A stretch of 64,000 nt of DNA from Vanessa cardui (Eukaryota; Arthropoda; Insecta; Lepidoptera; Nymphalidae). Below, piece by piece: positions 24,715-36,187 of this stretch. The stretch lies in NCBI RefSeq assembly GCF_905220365.1, contig NC_061127.1, forward strand, positions 186,001 to 250,000, given 5' to 3'. The notes beneath the pieces were generated by a model. That model searched no databases and had not been told where the DNA came from. It saw only the letters and a list, made by a program, of their open reading frames with translations. Positions within the stretch are counted from its first letter, which is position 1. Each line of letters opens with the position of its first letter. The position numbers and the translations under genes were made by a program.

Positions 24715-24843
24715 ACGGGTTTTCCCTTAAGGTTCATTTTCACTGCTGAGCACGAGGGGAATTTACACAATTTAGCTTGGGCGAGTTCCAACCCAGTCTT
24801 TGGTTTGGTTCCACGTCTTCTCACTGAGCTATCTCGACTCAAA
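24715..24843 (-). mobile_element. Diverged family A SINE relative (5' half)
   Basis: Contains 'cactgctgagcacgagg', 'gagttccaaccca' (B-box position) and 'cactgagctatctcgactc' (A-box position) in the same order and spacing as reverse family A copies, but with many differences. It could be an older subfamily. Confidence 0.55.
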
Positions 24844-25353
24844 TAAACTTAGCATTATTAGTAAAAAGTTAAATCCAAGCTAAACCCCCCTTAAAACATT
24901 TACATCTATCATAATTATACACGCGAGTTAAAGACCCACGTTAGGCTATAAACCTCAAGCTCGTACGTTATGTTTTACAAGCGGCTGAAAGTATTTCACG
25001 TCCAGAACAGTGACCTTCTTTGATATGATAATGACTTGCCCCCGGTCGCTCTGCTTTATATTTATGTACGATTCGGCTTATAAAGCCTTGTTTATAAATG
25101 TCGAAAGGCATATTTTTATAGAATTTTAAAATACTGTTTGATAAACTTATTTAGGAAACCATTTTTTGATTATTAAAATTATGTATGGTTTTAAGGGAAA
25201 CTAAAATGACCTGGGAGCAAGTACATACAATCTCTTTTTTAATTTTTACATGTTTTCCGAGAAACGGAAACAATTCTGGATAAGTTCATACACTGCGATC
25301 TTACCGCCAACCATTCGTATTTAACACAACATATTGTGTGTAAAAATAACTAT

Positions 25354-25662
25354 AAAGTAGTAAAGTAAATTAACAGCCCTTAAATTTTCCATTGCTGGGC
25401 TAAGGCCTCCTCTCCAATTAAGGAGAGGGTTTGGAATATATTCCACCACGCTGTTCTAATGCGGGTTGGTGGAATGCACATATGACAGAACTCCGATGAA
25501 GTTAGACACATGCAGGTTTCCTCACGATATTTTCCTTCACCGCCGAGTATGAGATGAACTATAAAGAGCAATTAGGCTTATATATAGTGGTGCTTGCCTG
25601 GGTTTGAATCCGAAATCATCGGTTAAGATGCAAGCGTTTTAACCACTGGACCATCTCAGCTC
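25354..25662 (-). mobile_element. Metulj-like SINE (family A) with 12-bp TSD
   Basis: A full reverse copy from an 'aaagtagtaaagtaaattaa' tail to the head 'ccactggaccatctcagctc'. Flanking repeat aaaaataactat at 25342-25353 and 25663-25674. Its tail is TTACTTTAC-like, as in the 7857 copy, rather than (GTT)n, suggesting a distinct subfamily. Confidence 0.9.
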
Positions 25663-26680
25663 AAAAATAACTATGAAACTAGCTTTCTCTGGAATAATAC
25701 ACCAGAAGCATACCTCTTGAGTATTTCCTGAGCTTTCATTTCTAAAGCTCTTATTTTAAAACAGTTTAAAAAATAAACAATCAATTGATTTTAATGAATG
25801 ATCGTATGATATAAGCGTATGTCATTAATATCCGGGGAAGTATTCTTGATTCATTTCATAAATATACTCTTTTTTGTCTCTTGCTCTCTTTACTGGGAAA
25901 ATATTTAAAATAAGCGAAATGAAACAAAAATCTAATAAAAGAAGCCACTATGTCTTACCCTAACTTCGTAGTTTCACCGCTCGCCCTTATTTCTTTCAGG
26001 TATCTTAACGGGGGTGTTTTAGTCAGGGTGCATATTATATGTAAGAAGGGAAACTACAGGCATTACGAAGAATTAATGATGGTTTTTAAATTATTCAAAC
26101 ATACATTATAATAAGCATTAAGTGTCACGCTATTATCAGTTCGGAACGTAGATTATACTTAGAAAAACAAGCGAGAATCTATTATTTGCCCGGCGTTTGC
26201 TTCAAGACTATTTCAAATACAAAAATAAAATGAATTATTACGAGGAAATATTCTTAAAAAAAAAACATTCCACTTTGCTGTTTTGCTCGTTCCTTTCAGG
26301 TTTGAAACGTTTCTTTTCGAATTTTACAAATTTACACTTTAGCGCCTGTGAATTTTAGTATAGCAATAAGTAAAATTGCGTCGGAACGAAATTAGTGTAG
26401 GCGTTGTAAGGTAAAGGCTTCGTTATTCATATTAACAGGCCATCAGTGTTGCTTTATGATTCCTTTTTTTTATTCGCCTACATTTTGGTGCAATTTACCT
26501 TCAAAATTTATTAAATTGATTTTATTATCATTATTTTCTTTAAGAGCCGAAATCGAACTCTCTCAAAATAATCGAACTTCAGTTGTATTATATCCTATCA
26601 TTAGTGGCATAAACTTACAAATAACACAAAATTTTCAATCCTTAATTTACGATACTTTCTGTTTTGACGGAATGCATCTA

Positions 26681-26873
26681 AATCAAAATGTACTTTATTC
26701 GAGTAGGCTTTTGCAAGCACTTTTGAATCGTCATTTAACAACTATATCAAGTGGAGCTATCACCGGTTCAGATCCTTCAGGAAAGTCAGTGGTTTTCTTT
26801 TTCAACACTTAAAAATACAGCTATGATAGTTAAATGCAATTATATATGTATGTTATATATCCTGCATCGGTGG
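26681..26873 (+). repeat. LINE 3'-end, family C
   Basis: Begins 'atcaaaatgtactttattcg', passes through the 'gaatcgtcatttaacaacta' core and ends 'tgttatatatcctgcatcgg'. The 118-residue reading frame that spans it is an accident of the repeat. Confidence 0.8.
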
Positions 26874-26884
26874 TAACATTAAAA

Positions 26885-26962
26885 GGTGAAAGGAATTCCA
26901 AACCTTCTCCAGAAAGGGTGAATTCCCTTAGGCCAGCTCTGGGAAATGTACATAGGCATACT
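26885..26962 (+). repeat. Family A SINE 3' fragment
   Basis: Contains 'ttccaaaccttctccagaaagg' and 'aggccagctctgggaaatgt', a degenerate version of the SINE body just before its tail. It directly follows the family C LINE tail. Confidence 0.6.
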
Positions 26963-28078
26963 TTAATGCAATCGTGAAAATAACTTAATTATACTTTACA
27001 AGAATATTGAAATAAAAACCATTTGAATAAGAGGCTTTATTAAATTTAACAATATATTTTAAATGGTTTCTCGTTCACTTTGCCGGCGAGTTATAAAGGA
27101 TAACGTAATAAACCGCGCTTCTGTCTGTGACTCCTTTAAAAGTTACTTTGTAATATGGTTCGTACCTAATACGCTTCTGAGAGTAATCGCTCTTTAATAT
27201 TGCGAGTTCCGGTGTTTCAAACGTACCTATTGCAGGTAATTTTACGTATCTGTGGTATGTGATTTTTATGGTGTTGATAAGTGGAATTACCATAGACGTT
27301 TTCATTGTAAGAAATATTAACATTAGGAATATAACTGTTATGACCTTTGTGTCTGTAGTAGCATTGACTCACTCATCCTTCAAATCCGAACGTAACAAGG
27401 CACTCCTGTTTGACGGTAGATGTCTGAGGAGTGGTGGTACCAATCGAGACTAGCGTACACAAACGACTACTGCAAGGTATTACATATATAGAGTAAAAAA
27501 TACTTTAGTGAAATATAATATAATCGTCATTACGATAAAAATAAAGTAGAATTTGTCAAACTGGTACTTATTCGTTGGAAAGATCAAAAAGAAATGCATG
27601 TGTCCTTGGACAGGGGCAGTCACTTTCCATGAGCCCTCCTGATCGTCTGCTGCGTATACCATAAAAAATCAAATAGATAAAAAATAAATGTATCTACAGT
27701 ACATATTTAAATGTTAAATTGACAAAATAAGTAAAGAGAAGAATTTATCTGCCTTTCTCATCCCGAAGTTGTCGTAGGTATTTTATGCAATAACATCTGT
27801 CAACACTTCACGAGCAGTATTTGCAATAATTACTATTAAAAACCAGATACAAAATAAATATAAATCAAGAAAAAACTGCCGAGGGCAAAAAGTCCTTCGG
27901 GGTATCAAATTTAAAACATGCATATGAAAAAGATGAAATTAATAACATTTTCGTGTATTCATTTTGCATTTTCTCTTACTCACACTTAATATACAGTAGG
28001 TAAATAAAATATTTATGAATGTACGACGTTGATCGCCATCGATAAATTCAAATACATGATGTTTTACATTTTCTGCCT

Positions 28079-28192
28079 CGCACAACTACTCTCTGGAACC
28101 AGCTTTCGTCGGCGGTTTTTCCGAACCGATACGATTTTGGAACCTTCAAGAAAAGAGCGTACTTCTTCCTTAAAGACCGGCATCGCACCTGA
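28079..28192 (+). pseudogene. CR1/Jockey-type LINE ORF2 C-terminus remnant with 3' tail
   Basis: The frame reads RTTLWNQLSSAVFPNRYDF then GTFKKRAYFFLKDRHRT and stops at TGA (28190-28192). The LWN-LP-xVF / FK+RAYxFLK pattern is the C-terminal signature I associate with CR1/Jockey-clade ORF2 proteins in Lepidoptera. The typical 3' tail ('gatggtggtaatcactttcc', 'cctcctgttcgtttgcccc', then an A-rich run) continues to about 28275. It is 5'-truncated and has no catalytic domain, so it is dead. Confidence 0.75.
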
Positions 28193-29172
28193 AAGCTCCC
28201 GATATTACAGATGGTGGTAATCACTTTCCATTAGGTGAGCCTCCTGTTCGTTTGCCCCTAAAACATAAAAAAATACAAGACTTAACCTTCTACAATAATG
28301 GGAGCCCTTCTTATTCCCTTATTCTTATAACACGTTGGGACAGCAATCCGAAGCGACCGGAGAAAATTGGGAGGTGACTTGATTGTGTTAGTGAACTTCT
28401 GAACTAGATGCTTCACATAATTCATGACAGAAAAGTAACAATAACTTTTTGTTGGTTGGAATCGACGTTCGAACTAAGACGGGCCATATAGAATAGCTTC
28501 TACATCCAGGACACGGCCGAAGAAATCGGTCTTCGTTAAGTTAATTCCAGTTCGAAACAACAATAAAAAAAGGGTTCTGTACTGAAACATCAGTAATATC
28601 CTTTCCACTAACTTTTATTAAAGAAGTAACCCCTAATTGTTCTTATCAACTACTTTCTCGAGAGATTTAATTTCTTCATTACTGGGTTTTCTTATATTTT
28701 ATAACATTCTAAGGATAATCCTGTTCATAATATCGAGCTAAACCGTTCATTCATTGATCAAGAAAGGAAAAACGTTTTTTGCTTATATTGAGTTTGAAAA
28801 GCTTTAATGTAAAAGGGCAAATTAAATTACTGATTGAATTATGTCCGTTCGCATATTTTAAGCGAGGCAGCGAGGCACAGGATCGGGCGATACGTCGCTA
28901 AAAACTCTACGGTAACTTGACATTGTAGGTGAATAATAAGTTACGTGTTGCAAATATCTCGGTGAGAAAGATTTTAAACACAAAGTAGAATATGAAAACT
29001 CAATAGTGATCGTTCAAGGAAGGTTTTCTCACCTCTAAACGAGAAAATGTGAAGTGTTTTATACCACCGCATGTTCACACTTCTCATGAATATTCGAACA
29101 CTCAATTTCCGAAAAGATTCTCATTTTCTATACGCTTTTTTAAATACATATATGTATGTTGGGTTTTACATA

Positions 29173-29346
29173 ATGTTGTCTTAAATTTTCGCGATTATTA
29201 CACATTGAAATAAAACTAATTGTAACGGATTTTGTAGACTCAGTCTACCCGTGACCACGAACGCTGTAAAGTGCTCGAAACGTAGGGATGTCAAAAATAA
29301 TTAATATACATACGCGATTCAAATCCTTTAAAACTAGTTTTATTTC
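29173..29346 (+). mobile_element. Element I copy with inverted end-like arms
   Basis: Starts 'atgttgtcttaaattttcgc' and ends 'actagttttatttc'. An internal 'gaaataaaactaattgtaac' (29207 onward) is nearly the reverse complement of its 3' end, so 29207-29235 and 29321-29346 form inverted arms. The shared flank aatgttg is a possible short TSD. Compared with the copy at 19556 it carries about 35 extra bases next to the left arm. Confidence 0.7.
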
Positions 29347-30071
29347 AATGTTGGCCTTTGTTGGTCGGAACCAGATAAGACACAACCACTACGGCACGAC
29401 ACCGAGAGATTAGGGGATCGTTTCCTACTTCGCCTTTCCTGAGCGAGTACAGATCTTTTCCGGTTCCGGTCTACCCTTCTAGTCCATCTCACTATGGTTG
29501 TTGTCCTATACTCCGATGCCCTGCTGAGCATCGCAGAGATGATTACTCGTAGTTAAAAGTCTCATCTCACCTCGGTAGCCAGGATTCGTCCTTTACGATG
29601 TTTTACCTTATTTGGCAATCTGATTTAGACTGGTAAAATTTTAGTCTAATGCATAATCATCATCAGTCATAATCATCTAGATTACCTTTACAATGCAATT
29701 ATACAAATTATACAAAACGTTCAATTTGCCAATTTAAATCACTGGCCACAGTTGTAACGAGGTCGTATATTAACTTAGCATATTTAATAGTGGAAATGCA
29801 TTCATATTTAATTAATTAAGTGGAGTAATTATGTTGAAAGAGCATCGGAACTCGACAGTTCATATAAAACACCTATTTAACTTTGACGATTCCACCGTAA
29901 AATCCAGAACATAGTGTAACTGTGATGACTCTTGCTAATATCTAAAATGTATTAGCTACCCTCCTAACTTCAACGATCATGTATTATTAAGGATTAATTA
30001 AATTAAAAAGTGAAAAACATTTATTAATTATAATTGTCCAATAGATAAAAGAGAATCTGGTGTCATTTAAG

Positions 30072-30090
30072 GTATATATATATATATATT
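30072..30090. repeat. (AT)n microsatellite
   Basis: A short uninterrupted AT dinucleotide run. Confidence 0.9.
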
Positions 30091-30710
30091 AATGTATATT
30101 CTAGCGGTTAACTTGGTCCAAACTCGAGGCATGTTTATAATTATGATCGTAAAATTAATTGCCAACATAAAGACCAATCTAAAATATTAGGCATTTGCGC
30201 AGAAGGTATAACAGTGGATTAGAGCGCAAATAGTCACAGGTGTACTTTCCATAATCCGATACGACCGAAAAGAGTTCAGGAATTGGACCGAAGGCTTTAC
30301 ATGAAAGCACGCTTGTGTTGGCCTTACGGACACTCTTAATAAATGCACGTGAATACAAATGCTACCGGCTTTCAACTCGTACAAAGATTCTCTGGACATT
30401 AAAGCAGAATTACCTACTTGTTACTATATTTTTAGAAACCAGATCAGAAGGGATTTTTTTAAAAACAAAATTACAGAAAACTCGATAATCAATTTATAAA
30501 ATCACAAACAATTCGACAATTTTTACTAATGAATTTTTGTGACAACAATTCTCCTAATTTAATTCAAAACTAACCCTAGCAACACGACACTAACAAACTT
30601 AATCGCAATGGATTACAAAAACAACACAGTATGACACCAATCGACCGAACACACGATAGCCAGCAAGAGACTTGTGTACCGTCCACCCTCCTTTAAATAC
30701 CTTTTGAACC

Positions 30711-30850
30711 TTCAAGAAAAGAGCGTACTCCTTTCTTAAGGGCCGGCAACGCACCTGCAAGCCCCCTGGTGTTGCAGATGTCCATGGGCGGTGGTAGTCA
30801 CTTTCCATCAGGTATGCCTCCTGCTTGTTTGCCACCTATGCCAAAAAAAA
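30711..30850 (+). pseudogene. CR1/Jockey-type LINE ORF2 C-terminus remnant and 3' tail (family D)
   Basis: From 30711 the frame reads FKKRAYSFLKGRQRTCK then PPGVADVHGRW and stops at TAG (30795-30797). It is better preserved than the 28.1 kb copy over this part. The tail 'tcactttccatcaggtatgc' and an A run follow, to about 30850. Upstream coding sequence is missing. Confidence 0.72.
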
Positions 30851-30896
30851 ATACACTTCCTCCCACTACTAGCCTCCTATATTCCTACAATATTTT

Positions 30897-31110
30897 AAAT
30901 CAAATCAAAATATACTTCATTCAAGTAAGCTTTCACAGGCACTTTTGAATCGTCATTTAACAACTTTTTACCACCGGTTCGGAAAGCAAGAATCGAGAAG
31001 AACCGGCAAGAAAGTCAGTAGTTACTCTTTTTTGACATTTAAAAAACACTCATGTTAATTAATTACAATTATACATGCTTGTAATGTATCCTGCCTGGAA
31101 GTCAAAAAGT
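30897..31110 (+). repeat. LINE 3'-end, family C
   Basis: Contains 'tttgaatcgtcatttaacaa', 'caccggttcggaaagcaaga', 'agaaccggcaagaaagtcag' and the terminal 'tgtatcctgcctggaagtca'. This is one of the two longest copies of the tail in the window. Confidence 0.8.
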
Positions 31111-32447
31111 TATTTCACGCTTTTTCATCGTCTGCATAATCTTGTATTGAATAAAATGCCTTCTTTACGAATGATTTAAATTTATGAAACGGCAAAGTTA
31201 AAAATGTCTGTGTAATTTTATTACTGTTTAAATATAAGACGTAGAATCACTAATGAATAGAGGCGTCGCAAAATAGTAACGCCAGTCGTTTGTTCGACCC
31301 AATATCTCTATTTCAAAGTTATAAATAAGTTTTAAAAGCCTTTTAATGAAACGTACGGATCTATTTAAGGATTATACGATTAAATCTGATCAAACTTAAA
31401 GCACTTTTCCGGACGAAACTCAAACTAGCCGCCGTAACTCCATCGGGCTCTCGCAAATGGAGCAAATCAAGTTATCACTATAGCAATATGGACTAATTTC
31501 CGCCGAGGGTTCCAGTTCAAAGGCGACCGGTAACGCTCACGCTTCATACGTGACGCTTCGAACTGAAAAACAATACTATTTTTTATAGTACATACAGATG
31601 GGTAACGGCAGGAGGCCGATCTGATGGAAAGTTCTGTACGTGCAACTGCACTATTACTTCTAAAAATGCACAATCCATTTTCCCTTCTTATCGTCTCCTT
31701 AAATTCTCTGAGGTTGAGAACCCTTTGTTAAGTTGTAAGTGTAAGGTGATAATAAACATCTTTATTTACAATTACATTATGCTTTTATGTTATCCGAATA
31801 ATGTCTGTATGAAAAAGACTAGTATTTATAAAAGGAAGCTTGCAGAACAAGCTAAGTGGTGACTATGAAGTGGTCCGTTATATGATTTATTGATTGTTTC
31901 CGTCCTCGACAATGTAGTGACTTAGACCTTAAAGCAGAACTCTCCGCCGGAGAGCCGACACTGCGATGTGTACTTGACAACTCGCGGCGAAACGTTGAAT
32001 TTAACTGATTAATTTGTTTCCTTAGTCCCGCTGACTTTTGGAATTGCTTCAAATTCCATCCCCTAAATTAATTTCCATTTCATTTTGCCTTTATATGCGA
32101 TGCTATTGATATTTGGAATCATAACAGGAGCTATTTTTTTATTTAGATTTAAAACACCTTCCATCCCAAGAATGTGCCAGATGAAATAGCTATGCTACTA
32201 CAATTTTAATCATTGGACGAATTCATTATTATTGAAATAACCATTAGGCTTATAGTTCTCGTCTAGTCTGCTCGAAGAACAATAGCCAAACGCAATGATT
32301 TATCAATCAGTCGCGAGAGCTCATGCGTACACTCGTATGTATGTACTACGTATACTGATTCTCTGTTTCTACACGCTATATATTTTGTGTTATATTTCAG
32401 TGTTCGTTAATTAATTAGCGGTGAAAGAAATAAAAACAATCAATATA

Positions 32448-32510
32448 GGGTTCGAACGCTGGATTTCAGTGTCTACGGACGTATATTTAGCATCTATACC
32501 AACGAGGTAG
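32448..32510 (-). repeat. Possible tRNA-like SINE head
   Basis: In reverse it has an A-box-like 'cgttggtatagatgc' and a B-box-like 'gcgttcgaacccta'. No full cloverleaf is evident, so I treat it as a SINE-head relic. Confidence 0.35.
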
Positions 32511-32673
32511 TCAAATGTTTACTATAATTATAACACATAAACATACGTAAACCCCGTACCGCAGTCAGTCGGTTTTCTACATTTAACGAGTGAGATACAA
32601 AGTGAATTGTCATAGAGTAGCGCGGCAGAGCCTTTTAAGAGCAATTATTAGGGTAAGATTTGTTCTATTTCTG

Positions 32674-32712
32674 ATTTATTCATTTGTTACTTTAAATAAC
32701 AAATGAATAAAT
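32674..32712. other. Perfect 16-bp inverted repeat
   Basis: Arms 32674-32689 and 32697-32712 are exact reverse complements around a 7-base loop (ctttaaa). AT-rich, with no gene association. Confidence 0.85.
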
Positions 32713-32974
32713 GTATTAATGAAAATATATGTATATATAAATGTAACTGATTTCAAAATTGGAATAAAATGTTGTTTGTGGTTTCTATTTAAATGTAAAT
32801 GTGTCTGGAAAGGCTTTCCTACCTTGTCTCACCGCAAACGGGGAAAGGTGACCTGAATTAATACGTCGTTGGCGTTGCCAGTTCTTCAAATAAAAGTACG
32901 AGTATTTGGACCGAGGTCCTATTTCTCGTTATTCTTGACGTACAGATATTTTTGTATATATATATATATCTATA

Positions 32975-33150
32975 TTTTTTATGGCACATGTTAGCAGATG
33001 AGTAAGTGGGCCACCTGAGAGTAAGTGGTCACCACCGCCCATAGACAATGGCGCTGTAAGAAATATTGACCATTCCTTACATCGCCAATGTGCCACTATC
33101 CTTGGGAACTAAGGTGTAATGTCCCTTGTGCCTGTATTTACAATGTCGTA
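32975..33150 (-). repeat. Repeat tail, family E
   Basis: Contains 'agtggtcaccaccgcccata' and 'ggcgctgtaagaaatattga', then 'tgtcccttgtgcctgta', the reverse of the copy at 35.5 kb. Confidence 0.8.
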
Positions 33151-34147
33151 AAACCTTAAGTAAAATATGGCGCTAAAAATTTCAGTACGATTCAGAATAT
33201 CATAAATCTATTGAATAATACTCTCGCTTATTGGTTATAACATTTTGGTGCTAGATTCTAGGCTGAATCTGCAACTGGTTTAGAAATACCTTAGACCTAA
33301 GAAGAGCCTATAGAAAATCAGCGGAAATTAGTATAATATTTTTATTACTAAATAAAAACCGTAAATAAAAAATATAAGTAGATAAATTTTCGTTCATTTT
33401 AAATGAACAAAATTATTTTTTAGAACACACTGAACGCACCTGTAAACGTCGAACAAGGTTGCCCGTTAAATTTCATGTCATTAAATTTAATGAATATGTA
33501 TTGACGACTGTAAATCTTTATTTTTTAACGATCTATAAGTTTAGATGTCCTGGAGGCGATCGCTAAATTTCCATGATACCGGTAAACGTTGTCATCTTCA
33601 ACGCTTTATAATACCTGTCTGTGGGGAAATTTAATGTTATGTTTACTTTTTTAATGTTTTCGTTGATATTGTTTTAAAATAAGAAGGATGAAACTTGACG
33701 GTCAAATTTACATGCAACTTTTCAAAATGTAACGTTTGAAAATGAAACATTTTAGACGCGCGTAGGTAAAGTTGCTGTTTGTTGTTATTCATAGATCATT
33801 TAGCGATTCACAAGGTAACAATAAACAAACAAAATTGCGGTATTAAAAAAATAAATATTTTTTTTAAAACACGTAATAGCAAGTGATCATGAAATTTTGG
33901 AACATTTATGAAAACTCCTCAATATCTACAACCTTGCAGACATTTTGAAATACGAATGGAAAAGCGATCGCCAATATTGTATTTATTTGAACTCAGAAAG
34001 CAATATCTATTCCTTTAAATTGCAAAACATTTCAGTCTGTATCACATACGGCATCGATTTAATTCCAGTCATACTTATGTCATATTTACAAATAAATGAA
34101 TTTCACATACACACAGAACAGGAACGACTTGAAATCTACTACTGTTT

Positions 34148-34218
34148 AAATAAAACTAATTATAACGGATGAATCGCGTATATTAATTATTTTTAAACAT
34201 CCCGACGTTTCGAGCACT
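34148..34218 (-). mobile_element. 5'-truncated element I copy with 14-bp TSD
   Basis: A 71-base insert flanked by exact repeats of atctactactgttt (34134-34147, 34219-34232). It keeps the 3' end (aaataaaact on this strand) and breaks off at 'cgacgtttcgagcact', about halfway through the unit seen at 19556. Confidence 0.82.
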
Positions 34219-34357
34219 ATCTACTACTGTTTTATCGACTGTTCCAACACTCATATTAACAAAAAACAATACAAGCTAAAATATAAAATTAATCACAATG
34301 ATCTTACAAATTTCAATACTTAAAAAGTTATCAAGTGTACCTCCCTAAGTTGTCATT

Positions 34358-35062
34358 TTTAGGGTTCCGTACGTCTGAATACAAAAACGGAACCCTTATA
34401 GGATCACTCGTGTGTCTGTCCGTCCGTCGCTTAGAGTCAATTATCTCCGAATCTATTAGACCGATTAAGTTGAAATTTGGTACACATATCAATTCCTGTA
34501 ACCCAAATACAAAGGTGTGACGTGAGTAGATGAAATCTGTATATGGGGGGTCATATTTGGGGGGGAAGGGGAAAATTAAAAAAAAAATCTGAAAACTGCA
34601 TCGTGTGGCATATCAAATGAAAGGTCTTGTTGAGAAGATCTTAAATGTATTTTTTTGTAATTTTAAAATAAATAGTTTCCAAGTTATTCAAGAAAATAGA
34701 CGAAAATTGTCCATTCCCCCCCCCCTTATCTCCGAAACTACTGAACCTAAAATTTTGAAAAAAATACAGAAATTAGTTTTCACCTTATAGATAATAGGAA
34801 AACCTATAAGAAGTCCATGATATTAAAATAACATGGTAAGTCACTCAATATTGTGCGTACCAACTTACATTTGCAGGTGGAATGTGTGGGAGAACATATT
34901 TTTTAACTCCAATATTAAGTTTTGTTGAATCGGTTTGTAGATGAATATTTAATGAAAAAAATAAGCCCACAATGAGCATTCTACGACCAATATTTTAGGA
35001 GATATTAACATCGTACGGAACCCTCTTCACGCGAGTTCAACTCGCACTTGTCCCCTTTTTTC
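34358..35062 (+). mobile_element. Family G element ('agggttccgtac' repeat)
   Basis: Begins 'tttttagggttccgtacgtc' and 'aaaacggaacccttatagga', has a (GTCTGTCC) block, G- and C-rich homopolymer patches and a mid-section 'catatcaaatgaaaggtctt'. It ends 'cggaaccctcttcacgcgag ... ctcgcacttgtcccc'. This is a long, non-coding repeat widespread in Lepidoptera. The short reading frames inside are not genes. Confidence 0.8.
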
Positions 35063-35318
35063 ATATACTAGCACCGTCTCTCCGTGGATAACTGTTCATT
35101 ACTCCTATCGCCAAATGCTAGCTATCTCATATTTATTTAAGTGAACCGGCTTTTTCGGACACGAATTTATTATGTTGTCAATGAATAATCTGCAAATCGA
35201 TTTAGCGCTCAGGATATATTGGAGTGCGTAAATGTGTGCACAAACACGACTCTTATAATCCGATTGGACGGAAAATCCGTCTGTGTAGAAAACAGCTTAG
35301 CAGGCCACTCAGACTGCA

Positions 35319-35334
35319 CAGCGCCACCTGGTGG
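35319..35334 (-). promoter_or_regulatory. CTCF-like motif
   Basis: In reverse the site reads CCACCAGGTGGCGCTG, matching the known animal CTCF core (CCASYAGRKGGCGC) at every position. It sits in otherwise AT-rich sequence between the family G and E repeats. Binding is inferred only from the motif. Confidence 0.5.
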
Positions 35335-35534
35335 CACTTGTGTTTCGCTTTCATTGATAAAATATACAGGACGCCTGACAATGAGAGGATAATACAATAC
35401 ACGATTTGATAAAATAAAATTCATAAAAATCGCTTGTTGACATCGGTTAAGTAAACATGTTTTTCCTCTTTCAAAAATGGTCCAAAATACGTCAAAGTCA
35501 AATAAATAGGATTCTCTGTGAACCTACCTCAATA

Positions 35535-35826
35535 TGCTTACTTGGTGGTAGGGCTTTGTGCAAGCCCGTTTGGGTAGGTACCACCCACTCATCAGTTATT
35601 CTACCAAATAACAGTACTCAGTATTGTTGTGTTCCTGTCTTAAGAGTGAGTGAGCCAGTGTAACTACAGGCACAAGGAACATAACATCTTAGTTCCCAAG
35701 GTTGGTGACACATTGACGATGTAAGGAATAGTTAATATTTCTTACAGCGTCATTGTCTATGGGTGATGGTGACCACTTACCATTAGGTGGCCTATATGCT
35801 CGTCCACCAACCTATATAACATAACA
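35535..35826 (+). repeat. Repeat tail, family E (longest copy)
   Basis: Runs from 'ggtggtagggctttgtgcaa' through 'gggtaggtaccacccactca', 'gtgagtgagccagtgtaact' and 'catcttagttcccaaggttg' to 'gaccacttaccattaggtgg'. Six other partial copies occur in the window. No ORF. Confidence 0.85.
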
Positions 35827-36187
35827 ACCACGTTTCTAACAGTAAATCTCAATATTTCTCAGAGACAAAGTGATATACAGATCGAAATGTAATCCGTATT
35901 ACACAACACGAATTATAGTAATTAAGAAAACCCGATCTACATATTCATTTACGTATTAGCAAACGGGAAAGCTCTCGTAACCAGTTTGTCAAACAGATAC
36001 ACGGCCATTGGCCATTGGCTATTAATCCTCAGCGCTTAGTGCAGTTAGAGACAGCCAGTTTTGCTGACATTCCGTAAGATCTAACGACCTAAACTACCGT
36101 TACACGAGTAACCTCTCCATTTACATGTATATTACTATATAAAAAAATAAAATGTAGATCAGATTTATAGTGGCTAAATTTTTAAAT

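Noticed and set aside
26456..26812. 118-codon + strand frame
   Set aside because: Its second half is the family C LINE tail, a non-coding repeat found in several copies, so the frame is accidental.
29340..29531. Arg/Ser-rich minus-strand frame beside element I
   Set aside because: The segment is GC-richer, but the frame starts inside the transposon end and has no splice or domain support.
34358..35062. Several 60-codon frames near 'agggttccgtac'
   Set aside because: All lie in the family G repeat, which is non-coding in its known copies.
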